NCBI RefSeq assembly: GCF_028453695.1
Contig: NC_135776.1
Coordinates: 16,190,663-16,254,662, forward strand
DNA length: 64,000 bases
Source: Augochlora pura
Lineage: Eukaryota > Arthropoda > Insecta > Hymenoptera > Halictidae
Direction: 5' to 3'
The notes below the pieces were generated by a model, which was not told the origin of the DNA, ran no database searches, and saw only the letters and a program-made list of their open reading frames with translations. Below, in pieces: positions 37,291 through 45,183 of the stretch. The number at the start of each line of letters is the position of its first letter. Position 1 is the first letter of the stretch. Position numbers and translations under genes: made by a program.

Positions 37291-40200
37291 GTATATGAAA
37301 AATCCATTTCGCCTCTGTCGCGTCGGGATCACGTAACGATGATTGGACCCTCTCCCCACTCTCCTCACTTCGCCGGCCTTTTGTCGCCCGGAAAAAGGCT
37401 TTTCTTTTCCAACCCTCGTCAACCGTCGTCGCCCGCGTCCAACCTACTGCCAATATCCTTCTGTCCGATCGCCGCCAATGGGCTATCGCGAGTCGACAGC
37501 AGTTGACCGAGCTAATAAAAATGTTTGATGCTCCGTCTCCTACCTTCTCGCTTTATCGTCTCTCTCTCTCTCTCTCTCTTGCTCTCTCTTTATAGCTTTC
37601 TCTCTCAACGTTTTCTCTACCATAGAAACCGTGGAAATGGGAAAAATATCGAGGACTCGCGACAGTCGTTTCAGTGGCGGGATCAATCGCCCCCCGGGCT
37701 GTGTTCCGCCCGTTCCATGAAGACGCAATTGATTCGCCACTACGCGGGCAGGGTTGACGAACCCTGAACACGACGAGTATTTTGTAAAATGATCGAGCAC
37801 ACACCCCGTACCATGGACGAGCACCGTTTCACCGTGAAACCGCGCTCCCTCGTTTCACGGTTTAATTCCTCGCGTCCTCTCGGTTATCGTAACATTCGAT
37901 GCCGTCGGGGATGAGCCGTCATAACGAGGGAGGGAATTAATTGAAAACGATGCTCGCCGAAATCACTGATTATAGAGATTCCGTTAGAGAGAGAACGGTT
38001 GCGGGCGCTCATTAATTCGCTGCCCCGTTTTCCAGTGTTATTAATCAAGAGGAATCTCGCCGTTTAAATCCGGGCCGGCCGTTAAATTCGAACGGTCCCG
38101 ATCTAATAATTCCGCGCGGGCACGATCGTCAATTAACGGCGGAGAGGCGGTCGCTCGTCGGCCGACCGCATCTTCCGGCCTGATGCAGCAGATTAAAACG
38201 CTGTTGCAAACGGACCGCCGAGCGTTTCGCTTCTTTATCTGGCAAAACGGGAAACCGCGGGAAGTCGGTTGCGCGCCGAAACGATCCGGGATTCCGCGTC
38301 TGGTTGTGGGGGTCAGAGGGCGGGGGAGGAGGCTTAGCGAGCATTAATCGAGCCAAATCGGCCGGTAAATTAATGGCGTTGCGCGGCGGCGTTCGCCGCT
38401 TGGAGCGGTTCGTTGTGCCAAACGCATACCTGCTGCACCTTTGATCCATTGGCGTAGAGTTCATTGGTACGGACCGCAGCGCGCTTCCCCGTTAAAACCG
38501 ATTCGTCGTCGATTGAAAATATACGAGTGTCTCTCTCGCGCGTCGAGAGCTCGCTTCCGAACGTCCTCGAGCGGTTTAACGCTTTTCAAGTTGTCGTCCG
38601 CAACGAAAAGCTGAGTCTCGACATCGATGTTCAGTCCCGGAAATATTCGAGTGGAAATTTTTCCGCAAGGGCGCGGCGAGGGTCGGCCGAGAGGAGTCGC
38701 GAATAAGCAAGGCGGAAAATCGTGGCGCCACCCCCGCGATTATCTAACTGCGGACTGGTTCGTGTCTCGCGCGGAGAGCGGAAAAGTGGCACACGCCTGA
38801 TCGATTCGGCGTTGTCGGGTTAACGAACCTTTGGAAATTTGGAAAAGGCGCCGCCTATGGCCGTCTTAGGAGCACACGCGCAGACACACGCTGCGATGGA
38901 AAGTGCCACGACCGAAAACGGTCGCCGGGGCTCTCTGTGAGCGTGGAACGGGACGGAATGGAACGGTGGCAGACTGCCGGGCGTCGCGACGCCCGCTATC
39001 GAACCGAGCATTATCGTTTAGTCCGAGAGACCCGCCGAGAAAGAGGAACGGAGAAAGCGAGACCGGGAAAGAGAAACAGAGAGAGAAAGAGAGAAAGGGA
39101 GAGGGGGGAGAGAGCGAGAAAGAGAGGGTAGAGAAGCGGAGATGGGCGAGCCCGCGGGAGGAATAACTCGCAAACAAGGAGGAACAACTGAATGTCCAAG
39201 TAGGACAGAGCTAATTTATCGATAACGCCGAGGAAAATTACGAAACTCCGTGCTCCAATTTCTTCTATGAAGAATGTAGCCCTTGCAAAAAGAGCACTAT
39301 TTATTAGCGCGAACGGCTCTTTGGTTTCTTTGCCTCTTTCTTGATTGCAGCTGGATTGTAATATGAGAACTATCTAGCACTGGACGTAGTAATCTAGTCT
39401 AATTTGTGCTGTTTTACTGGGTTCGCGAATTAATTTGTTTTATAGGGGGGTTTCTGTTTTATAACAACTTGCGCGTCAATCCTTTGACTTATAATATCGT
39501 GTCAGACTGGTTATGAAGATTTAGAGTACAATTTAGTAAATGTGTACTCGCTTAAATTGGAATTCAATTTCACCTATGTATTATTAATATTTAAACATTG
39601 AAGTGAAGATTATTATAAGTATAAATCTTCTGTATGGCGTATTAGTAATTTATTAACAAATTAATGCTGTTATTATATATAATTAATTGTGTATAAATGT
39701 ACTGTAATATATATTTGTATATAGTTGTATTGTGTACGATAATTATTTATATAATTGTATAGTGTATGATAATTATTCATACAATTTATTGGTAACAAAC
39801 AGTTGAATTTATTAATAAAAAACGAACGAAAAAATTTGGAATACAATCTACTAAATGTGTACGTTATTTGCATCTCTTAAATTGAAATTGAATTTTATAT
39901 TTAAAGATTGAAGCGAGGATTGTTATATAATAAAGAGAAATTTTTTGTCCGTCGCAGATATTTCTTGGTGATTTATAAAGATCAGCATTTTCGACGTCTG
40001 CTATTCTAGGCTTTTCATCGAGGTCAAAAAGCTGCCGAAGCAGCTCGGGACATCTGCAACATTTTACGGAGACGTTGTCATAGGCGTGTCTACTGCTACA
40101 GAAATGGTTCGCAAAGTTCAAAAAAGGCAACTTTGACCTCAACGACACGCCCCGCGTCGGACAACCTTCGGAATAACGACCTCGATGAGAAGCGAAAAAT

Positions 40201-42823
40201 AGCGGACGTCGAAAATACTGATTTTTGCCTCTCGGATGTATTACTTAACCAGCCGAGAAAATCATGAAAAATTGAATTATTAGAAAAACGAAGGTAACAG
40301 ATTTTTATAGCTGAAAGAGATCTCTCGAATAGCTTACTCTGCTAATTAATAAACACAAGTTAATAACACAAGTCGTCATAAAACAGAAATGAAAGATTCT
40401 ACGAATTTATTCGCCAAATATTAAAATGTCGAGACTGGATTTATTTATTATTATTATATATTTATATATTGTATTATTGATTTACTATCGTTATTATTAC
40501 TATTATATATTGCGAACATCAACGTTTTAGAATTAATTCATAAACTATATAGACTTCTATATAGACTTCACTTTTGAAATTAATATGCTCTCAAATTTCA
40601 CCTGTATCATCTCTATAGCATTAATTTGATACAACCATTAAACCAACCAAAATTTCGATATCACAATTAGAATAAATTAGCTGTCTATTCTTGCAGTTCA
40701 TTAAAATCTTTACCACCCACGAACGCGTTAAACTTCGTACGATTTGTATAACACATATATACTTCGATAAAGAAAAGTCAACCTGAAAATTGCTCCTAGA
40801 AATATTTTTACGATACCAGCCACTGTCTATCTCGCAAAACTGTTGTTTTGACTGGTATCGTAGTTCCAGTGTTAACAGCGCCAGACAGCCATCAACTCCA
40901 CGCGAGACGAACGTATTTTAGTTTTTATTTCGACGAACGCTGCAGCTTGCTGGCCGACGCGCGTTGACGTGTCTGACCGTGGCTGGAGCATACCACTTTT
41001 CCGCAGAAGTTTGTGAACACGGCCGGCGTAGCAGCGTTCCACGGAAACGGTCGAGCAACTCAAACACGGTGCGCCCAATTAAACGAACAACTGATTTACA
41101 ATGCGCGCTAACAACTGTTGCAAATCCGATAACGATAAACCGACCGTTACGCCCGCGGATAATATTCCGTGGGCGCATTGTGAATGATAGATGCCCGGTT
41201 CACGCGCGAGAATGCGAAAGGTCATCATCCTCGCGTGTAGAACGTGTTCATTAAAGAGGTTGGCCGTGTTACGGTGAATGAATCCGCCCGGTTCTAACTT
41301 CGTCAATTCTCGTTCTCGCGACATCAATATTACATCCCCCGATTCGCAACTCCGTTGCCCGGCGAGCTGCTGTTCAATCAACTCGTCGATCAATTGATAG
41401 CTCCGAATTAGATCCTCTCTGAAATAGAGCGACCCGCAAATATGAATAAAGCCTCCGATTCCCGATCGTCCCGCGCTCGCGGCTAAATTTACCGCAGCTC
41501 CTCGTCGCTTCTATCGTCGCCGAAAATTTCGAGAACAATACGGTTTTTTCGATCGGGCGTTTCGCGATCGATTCGCGATAGACGATCGGCGAGAACGCAG
41601 CGGAGTCGATTCCGTGGTACGCGTGCCGCGCCGAATGACACGCCTCGTCACCGATCGATCGGCCAGTTCACGAAAATCCAATCACCCGGCTCTGCTAATG
41701 AAGATAATTAGCGGCGTGTCGCGTGATGCACGACGGGAGCACGGGTGCCGGGGCCCCCTGCTTCCACGAAAACCAACGAAAGCCACGATCGAAGGAGAAG
41801 GCGGTTCACGTGGCTATCTGACGAAATCCATCGGGGCTGTTCCGGGGGCTGCGACCCCCATGGACAGTCGGCGCACGATCGCTCGGGAACTCGTGGACTC
41901 GTGGAACGCGACCCACCATCGATCCACGAGGAGTCGTGCACCACGAGGACGGCCCTCCTTTGCGGGCACACAACCGCCTCTGACCGTCGTCGTCGCCGCG
42001 TGCTATCGATTGCGCGAGAGGCAAGTCCCTGGCATTCGTCGAAAGCGGATTTTCTGTCGTTTCGAACGGTGAATGAAAAACCGAGAGCCTCGCGTGTCCG
42101 TTTTACAACGCCGCGCCCCCCCCCCCCCCCCCTGTCGCCGGCGTTCCGCATATCGCGCTGTCTTCGCCCCATAGCGAATATTGCCGTATTAATTCAGGCT
42201 TGGCAAGCGTGTTCGTTCATCGAAATAGCAGCCATAAGCGAGACAGAAAATATTCCTATGAAACGCTCGAGACGGAAAGACGATTTCGCGAGTCGTGGTA
42301 ATGACATAGACGTGATAGCTTCCGCAGTCGAAGAGCGTCGTGCTGGGCCATAGCAATTTCGCGAACGCGGCAGGGTTCCGCGGGCCGCGTCGCGTTTCGG
42401 AGAATCGTCGGATTCCTCTTTAATGTCTATATTTCCACGAGGCTGGGAACGACCGAGGGTCGCCGTTTCTGCATTATTTGGCAGCTCGGCTGGACACGTA
42501 ACTTCCCGGAACGGCCGGTCAATCGTGATCAGTATCGTCGTGGCCAGATATTGATTCGTACGGTCCGGCACGCGATTCTGTTAACTGCTCCGCTTTGTCG
42601 GCCCCGATAATTAGGTGACAACTCACGGGGATGAATCACTCGTTGCCGAAACGATGCGTTCGTTTGGTCGTGGGGGGTAAGTAGGAGGAGGTGAAAGGCG
42701 GTACTCACGTTTGCCGGGCCTGGCTCGCGAGATTCCCAGACGGTCCTGGTACCCATGGGCGACCGGCGTCACCATCAGCCAGCAGAACGCGAGGCCGATC
42801 AACGCCATGAACACGAGCGACAT
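17791..42823 (-). CDS. NELL: NELL-family secreted glycoprotein (NELL1/NELL2 orthologue), 12 coding exons, 3' end unresolved
   Basis: Role, from family knowledge: vertebrate NELL proteins are secreted oligomeric glycoproteins that act as extracellular signals (Robo3 binding for NELL2, bone formation for NELL1). The insect function is not shown here. Visible: 862 codons in twelve minus-strand exons with compatible phases (1,1,2,0,0,1,1,1,1,1,0). Approximate residues: signal peptide 1-24, acidic/Ala-rich linker 39-78, TSPN/laminin-G 79-280, CPTC and coiled coil 286-308, VWC1 309-377, VWC2 378-441, EGF1 442-481, EGF2-3 482-568, EGF4-6 569-694, VWC3-4 695-862. Human NELL1 is about 810 residues. 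The linker accounts for much of the extra length. Matches to the family include IDLLAALQLHNTT, VALSVSGSQVELLVDC, LWVGQRN and GYLSQCPQL. Introns 1 and 2 (7.1 and 9.6 kb) are large and rich in repeats, while others are only 72-78 nt. Only the final residues are missing. Identity is very secure; exact ends of a few exons are less so. Confidence 0.95.
18166..18425 (-). CDS. NELL: NELL exon 11: third VWC domain and start of the fourth
   Basis: CWFEEREVENGETLAP, then CRRCTCKDGVITCRDPVCDC and KCCPQC form a VWC domain. ELHHLVFRSGERWIYQCQTC opens the next (family: LYRSGDNWTHSCQQC). The donor is CCTG|GTAATG, phase 0. The acceptor chosen is ATTGTCCAG, giving a 78-nt intron. An alternative acceptor GACCCAG (exon from 18,458) also keeps the frame and adds eleven residues, but leaves a 45-nt intron. 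Confidence 0.9.
18504..18881 (-). CDS. NELL: NELL exon 10: EGF-like domains 4, 5 and 6
   Basis: 378 nt, phase 1 to phase 1. A non-calcium EGF (VCNQTCQNGGECVAPGRCSC, RRGYIGNSCE), then two calcium-binding modules starting DLDECASD and DIDECNDQ, the first with the family hallmark NMPGWYYCRCKPGY (vertebrate: NLPGWYHCECRSGF). Acceptor CCACGTTCTAG then CTGTCTG. The donor CTCA|GTACGC opens a very short intron. Confidence 0.95.
19615..19875 (-). CDS. NELL: NELL exon 9: EGF-like domains 2 and 3
   Basis: Two EGF modules in one 1-1 exon. The first opens with the calcium-binding signature DVDECAQ and has NVIGSYTCECLPGY. The second is LDECATGHHACDEHATCVN then SYYCVCKEGYTGDGYTC. Acceptor GCATCAGCAG then ATGTGG; donor GCAAAC|GTACAG. 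The domain order matches the family (calcium-binding EGF then a second EGF after the VWC pair). Confidence 0.95.
20699..20818 (-). CDS. NELL: NELL exon 8: EGF-like domain 1
   Basis: A 120-nt symmetric 1-1 exon coding for one EGF module with six cysteines (VDYCAKGHKCHANASCLNLQ, then TTYACHCDIGFQGDGHNCH). Acceptor AATTTAACCAG then GGGTGG, donor CACG|GTATCT. It is the first of six EGF repeats, as in vertebrate NELL. A small inverted-repeat element (20,964-21,466) lies in the intron just upstream. Confidence 0.9.
20964..21466 (+). mobile_element. Inverted-repeat element with CTTTACCGACCGG ends, copy 2, inside NELL intron 7
   Basis: Left end AACACTCTACCGACCGG, right end ACCGGTCGGTAAAGT. The AT-rich interior (TCTTTAAATATTAG repeats) resembles copy 1. 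At 503 bp it is longer than the other copies, with internal duplications of the ATTATATAATTTTTTAAA motif. Confidence 0.75.
21742..21933 (-). CDS. NELL: NELL exon 7: second VWC domain
   Basis: Acceptor CGTTTCTCCGCAG then AGCAATG; donor TCCAG|GTATGT (one exon base shared); phase 1 to phase 1. QCYLRGVIYDHGEKVSPKQC and CVECDCFDGSFTCQRF then EECCKFCPG fit the second VWC domain of NELL. The preceding intron is 77 nt. Confidence 0.95.
22011..22218 (-). CDS. NELL: NELL exon 6: first VWC domain
   Basis: Ten cysteines in the von Willebrand factor C pattern (VEECECQKSC, then WEKGCQQCSCVHGEIECRP and CKHPVLSPGQCCPIC). The donor TTGA|GTAAGA gives phase 1. The acceptor needs care: CTGCAG followed by AG gives two possible sites, and only cleavage after CTGCAGAG keeps phase 0 with exon 5. 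The use of the other AG would hit an early stop. The start could therefore be a few bases off. Confidence 0.9.
22406..22693 (+). mobile_element. TTAA-flanked miniature element, copy 2, inside NELL intron 5
   Basis: TTAA-CCCTTTG at the left and CAAAGGG-TTAA at the right, 288 bp, AT-rich and non-coding. Just inside the left end is CAGACTCATTATGA, a motif also seen near the ends of the copy at 61,186. Confidence 0.65.
23210..23365 (-). CDS. NELL: NELL exon 5: end of laminin-G domain, CPTC motif, coiled coil
   Basis: Acceptor GCGCCGCAG then GGTGCT; donor CGGAGG|GTGAGT; phase 0 at both ends, 52 codons. GALQDVKLIPGPHGYLSQCP corresponds to the family segment GIIQDGKIIFMPNGYITQCP. It is followed by SSCPTCGQFSILQNTVEQLM and HNLNELTRR, a heptad-like helix that in vertebrate NELL mediates trimerisation. 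Intron 4 is only 72 nt. Confidence 0.95.
23438..23720 (-). CDS. NELL: NELL exon 4: TSPN/laminin-G domain, continued
   Basis: The acceptor GCGTTTGACAG is followed by ATATTTGGAG, and the donor is CTTCAAG|GTACGG. The translation runs from YLELQSSGRKDELRLHYV through FRLADGAWHRVALSVSGSQV to LWVGQRNARHFLFK, the most recognisable block of the NELL TSPN domain (family: FELESSGLRDEIRYHYI, MADGQWHKVALSVS, LWLGQRN). Phase 2 in, phase 0 out. Confidence 0.95.
25220..25540 (+). mobile_element. Palindromic inverted-repeat element (ACAGGGTGTCC family), copy 2, inside NELL intron 3
   Basis: Arms with AACTTTTTCCTTTGCGAAAA and ACGAGTTATTA-like motifs face each other around a centre holding AAAACAGTGACCAATGAG. 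The end on the right is GGGGCACCTTGTA. Ends are more decayed than in copy 1. It lies just outside NELL exon 3. The sequence after the right end (CGACACGTTGCTAGAG) also recurs beside copy 3. Confidence 0.75.
25674..25824 (-). CDS. NELL: NELL exon 3: middle of TSPN/laminin-G domain
   Basis: A 151-nt exon isolated between a 9.6 kb and a 2.0 kb intron. The acceptor is TACTGCAG before GCGAGG, the donor AATAG|GTAGGA; it enters in phase 1 and leaves in phase 2, exactly what exons 2 and 4 need. The translation includes EERELRLNEASFERAATLL and then PEFTIAAALRQEEANSGTII, which aligns with the family segment around 'SEFTILATVQQK..TSGVILS'. Without this exon the laminin-G fold would lack its central strands, and an automatic gene finder could easily miss it. 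Confidence 0.9.
26094..26852 (+). mobile_element. Possible longer TTAA-flanked element
   Basis: TTAACCCTTTGTGATCG on the left and GCATAGGGTTAA on the right, 759 bp, AT-rich and non-coding. The end match is only CCCTwTG, so this is a weaker candidate than the other TTAA-bounded elements. Confidence 0.35.
26853..28870. other. NELL intron 2, part without recognisable features
   Basis: 26.9-28.4 kb is GC-rich with many chance frames on both strands. 28.4-28.8 kb is AT-rich. No exon consistent with NELL phases was found here. Confidence 0.5.
28870..29710 (-). repeat. Left arm of a long inverted repeat in NELL intron 2
   Basis: This arm matches, in reverse complement, the stretch at 31,285-32,255. 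Shared landmarks include CTTCCGCTTGCAACAA, AGCGACATGTTGAAA, CAATGGTATTACCAACTGC, CGCATGCAGCTATTG, AACAACACAAAAGC and GAAATTTTGTTGCGTTT. By eye the core matches near 90 percent, less in the ATTTAGTATTCAATT-rich part, where indels have accumulated. Confidence 0.9.
29711..31284. other. Spacer of the long inverted repeat
   Basis: About 1.6 kb, GC-rich and unrelated to the arms, with no recognisable gene. Near its right end (31,190-31,284) it holds a second copy of part of the right arm. At about 31,024 there is a single ACAGGGTGTCGC motif like the ends of the palindromic family. Confidence 0.6.
31190..31505 (+). repeat. Direct duplication of a TGTCCCAC...GTGGGACA module
   Basis: The module at 31,190-31,284 (GTGTCCCACCTTTTTTATAT, then GGTGGGACATTTTTAG) recurs at about 31,400-31,505 (ATGTCCCATCTTTTTGATAT, then GGTGGGATATC). 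Each copy is itself a small inverted repeat. Confidence 0.7.
31285..32255 (+). repeat. Right arm of a long inverted repeat in NELL intron 2
   Basis: Reverse complement of 28,870-29,710 with indels. The outer part (31,830-32,160) is a tandem of ATTTAGTATTCAATTTAGTA-like units, mirrored at 28,975-29,160. The open frame at 31,506-31,691 has no recognisable domain and looks incidental. Confidence 0.9.
32256..34354. other. NELL intron 2, part without recognisable features
   Basis: AT-rich and GC-rich patches with no gene. Confidence 0.5.
34355..34490 (+). repeat. 32-bp AT-rich tandem repeat, four copies
   Basis: GATTATAAATTAATATGCAA plus TTATTATTATAT recurs with exact 32-bp spacing (GATTAT at 34,375, 34,407, 34,439 and 34,471). 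Confidence 0.9.
35400..35618 (-). CDS. NELL: NELL exon 2: linker and start of TSPN/laminin-G domain
   Basis: The acceptor TTTGGTTTCACAG is followed by TGTCC, and the donor is CAGG|GTGAGT; phase 1 in, phase 1 out. The first half is a low-complexity stretch rich in Lys, Glu, Ala and Thr (KKEEETAVAAADVTEETTG) with no clear counterpart in vertebrate NELL. The second half (IDLLAALQLHNTTRQGVTQV, then PGLVRLKPAYYLQ) aligns with the start of the NELL thrombospondin-N domain and keeps an N-glycosylation motif (NTT). Confidence 0.9.
35760..36391 (+). mobile_element. Palindromic inverted-repeat element (ACAGGGTGTCC family), copy 3, with a nested insertion, in NELL intron 1
   Basis: Ends ACAGGGTGTCC and GACACCCTGT are exact inverted copies. 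The inner arms CAAGCAACTTTTTCCTTAAG and GTTAATAACTCGTAAATGAA match the other copies. Between about 36,020 and 36,320 there is about 300 bp of unrelated AT-rich DNA, so something else appears to have inserted into it. A further fragment (GTTATTGTTTTTCGTTAATT) lies at about 36,500-36,535. Confidence 0.8.
36536..39950. other. NELL intron 1, part without recognisable features
   Basis: Includes CT/GA microsatellites at 37,240-37,290, 37,560-37,600 and 39,060-39,130. Many chance open frames but no recognisable exon. AT-rich from about 39,400. Confidence 0.5.
39990..40215 (+). pseudogene. Degenerate mariner transposase, N-terminal helix-turn-helix fragment
   Basis: GQKAAEAARDIC in one frame is followed, after frameshifts, by KWFAKFKKGNFDLNDTPRVG and QPSE then stops. 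This is the N-terminal DNA-binding helix-turn-helix region of mariner-family transposases (family pattern: kkaaeaarnIc, W F rkFrsGnfdl.D.pRsGrPse). Several frameshifts and stops show it is dead, and no catalytic domain follows. It lies in NELL intron 1. Confidence 0.85.
40216..42708. other. NELL intron 1, 5' part, no recognisable features
   Basis: Contains a run of 17 C (42,116-42,132) that may be mis-sized in the assembly. No exon or element recognised. Confidence 0.5.
42709..42823 (-). CDS. NELL: NELL exon 1: start codon and signal peptide
   Basis: Thirty-eight codons plus one base. The start ATG at 42,821-42,823 has G at -3 and opens a typical signal peptide (MSLVFMALIGLAFCWLMVTP, then VAHG), a hydrophobic core followed by a plausible cleavage site after AHG. 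The frame stays open upstream with another possible Met, but that would bury the signal sequence, so I chose this start. The donor is AAAC|GTGAGT. It ends in phase 1, matching exon 2. Any 5' UTR exon and the promoter would lie at higher coordinates and were not recognised. Confidence 0.8.
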
Positions 42824-44660
42824 AACCGGAAACGGTGAAACTGCGTGCACACGCCGGGACGGAACGCGAGCACTATCGACAACGCCACTCCCAGATCGAC
42901 TGAGACAGAGGCCCCGGTGTCCCGATTCGCGCGCCGAAACCACTCACGATCGGATTTCCACGAGGCGACGGGGCACACAGGAGCGCGTGTGGCGTGAGGG
43001 ATCGCGTGGCGCCAAATTTCGCGCGATCATTGAAATTATTCCCAGCGAAGACGACACGTGAGAACGCGAGCTCGCGCTATCATCACCGGATGTCAATCCT
43101 TACCGCCGACTCTCCGACTCCCTTCCTCCCTTCCCCCTATGCCGCCTAGCGAAAATTTCGCCGTGCCGACAAAAAGCAGCCTCCTCGTGCGAGGCCGCGG
43201 TTCGATCATCGTTTCCCGAAGGGTCAAGGTCGCCATAGTTACGCCTATCGAGCGATCGCCGCACACCGCCGCGGAATACCTTTCCAGCCGAGCGCCGCAT
43301 TCCGCCGCTCTCGAACTCGCTTTCCACGCCAACTTCTGCCTCGACATACTTTCCGAATTTCGCGGAGCTCGAAATTTCTTCGGAGCATGGCAGGCGGAGT
43401 TGAGAGCGCCGCACGAAATCCGTTTGCAACGCGGCGAACCGTGTCCGCGAGTCTAACGGAAGAAGAAGGGGCGACGGGTGTTGTGTGCAGGTGTCGCGCG
43501 GACTGGCATCGATCGCGTGAAAATCGCGTTTTTCGTGGATCGATCGCGGTGCTCCCGGCTGGACAAAGGCGTCGTGATTGAGGAAGGGATTACGCCCTGA
43601 AGGCGGCTCCGTGCGGCTCTTTTCAGGCCGCAAAAGGCGATTAAACGACGGCCGTTTCGGACGCGACCTTGGACGGGCGCGACCGATCGAACCGCGCCGA
43701 GCGGAAAGCAACGCGCGACGCGTCCAAGGTGGACTTTTCCCATGGAACAAAGAGGGAACAGGAAGCAGTCGCTCGAGTCAGACGATAAGCGAGACCCGTG
43801 TCCGATAAGGATCTTGATCAAAGATCACGATCCGTACGGCTGGCCCCGAGATAAGCAGGAATGCAGCCCCGCGTCGAGCGACACGGGCCCCGAAACCCGC
43901 CGACCGCGTTAACCTAAACGGTCAATATTTGACCGAAAGCCGGGATATACTGTACACACCGGCAACCAGAGATTAGGCTATTTTACCCGGAGCCGGCGCA
44001 CGTTCGGTCAGGTGCCTCGCGAACGGCGACGGCCCCCACGGATATTTCAATCCACCTTGAGGCTATTCTTGATGCAGGTGTTGCTCGATCGGTCACTCGC
44101 GAGGGAATTCGTCCATGGCATCTCATGGCGCCCATTGCTAATCCATTTCGCCAGCGAAGGGACCGCGCCGATTGTTAACGCTATGCCGTCCGCAAGTCAA
44201 ATCTAGATCTTTTCGTGTCACGCCGGTGGAACGACGTACATCATTTCATTTCTTCTGGACAAAATGTCTACAATATGTGTAAAGAGAATATACCCTCTTT
44301 AAAATTACCGCGCTCGGTACATGGTGCCCGCGCGGCTGTGATAAACCTGCTAGCTGGCCACGTGGTGAGGGAGATAGATAGATAGAAGAATTAAAATAGA
44401 GAACACGTGCTAAGATAAGAAAAGATTACGTAAAATTAATTAATCGTTATAAGGAAAATAGCTGATAAAAGCAGAGCTGTGAAAGAGAGACGAACAGTTG
44501 ACCTAAATTGTCGTTTCTCTTAATTACAGGTAAACTTGTAAATATTGTATATATTATAGTTATAGGAATATAGGTTATAATATAAATCTCTTAATTACAG
44601 AGAAACAAATTTAGTCAATTCATTTCGACCATCAAAACCCTTCAAAAACCCACATTATAT
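42824..44660. promoter_or_regulatory. Region upstream of NELL start; promoter expected, not located
   Basis: GC-rich DNA immediately 5' of the NELL start codon on the minus strand. I could not place a TATA box or initiator with confidence. A perfect 17-bp inverted repeat CGGTCAATATTTGACCG lies at 43,919-43,935, about 1.1 kb upstream. Open frames here show no domain. Confidence 0.3.
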
Positions 44661-44777
44661 ATGTATAGGGTTTTCCTCAGTAAGGGCGGGTCGATTTTGA
44701 AATGGAATAAAATGGGCTGTGCATGAGGTATTAACGAATTATTCTTTTATTTGAAAGGCCAGGGTATGCCATTATAT

Positions 44778-45183
44778 TTATATGGAATATGACATCATCC
44801 AATTATCAATGGCTTTGCCACATAGCTCCGGCTGAATTTGGACGATGGCCTGGGCTAAGTTGACTTTGAGAGCGTCGATCGATTGTGGCTTACTGGTATA
44901 GACCTGTGACTTCAGAAAACCCCACAAGAAGAAGTCTAAAGGTATCAAATCGCACGATCTTGGTGGTCAATTCCAGTCACCGAACAAACGGCGTTGTTTG
45001 TGATCATTAACTTTGAGCTCCTGGGTCAGTTGGATCTTGTGCAGATGTAAGCGCATATCTAGACGCAAAGTTCGCCAAGTTGGAGACTGCGAAAGAGTTC
45101 TTGTGCACGGCGAAGAATTCACTGCCTCGAGTTCTCCTGCACACTTTCACGGACAGCGGCGATGTTCTCGCGGAAGAATTTAG
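44778..45183 (-). pseudogene. Internally deleted Tc1/mariner-superfamily transposase
   Basis: The upstream half reads FFRENIAAVRESVQENSRQ, stop, ILRRAQEL, then HLHKIQLTQELKVNDHKQRR LFGDW. The downstream half reads PPRSCDLIPLDFFLWGFLKS then QVYTSKPQSIDALKVNLAQA and a terminal stop at 44,778-44,780. These are the region before, and the region after, the DDE/D catalytic core of a Tc1/mariner-superfamily transposase. The core itself (roughly the middle 100-plus residues) is missing at about 44,976-44,981, where the halves join in the same frame apart from a TGA where TGG (Trp) is expected. Non-functional. Confidence 0.85.
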
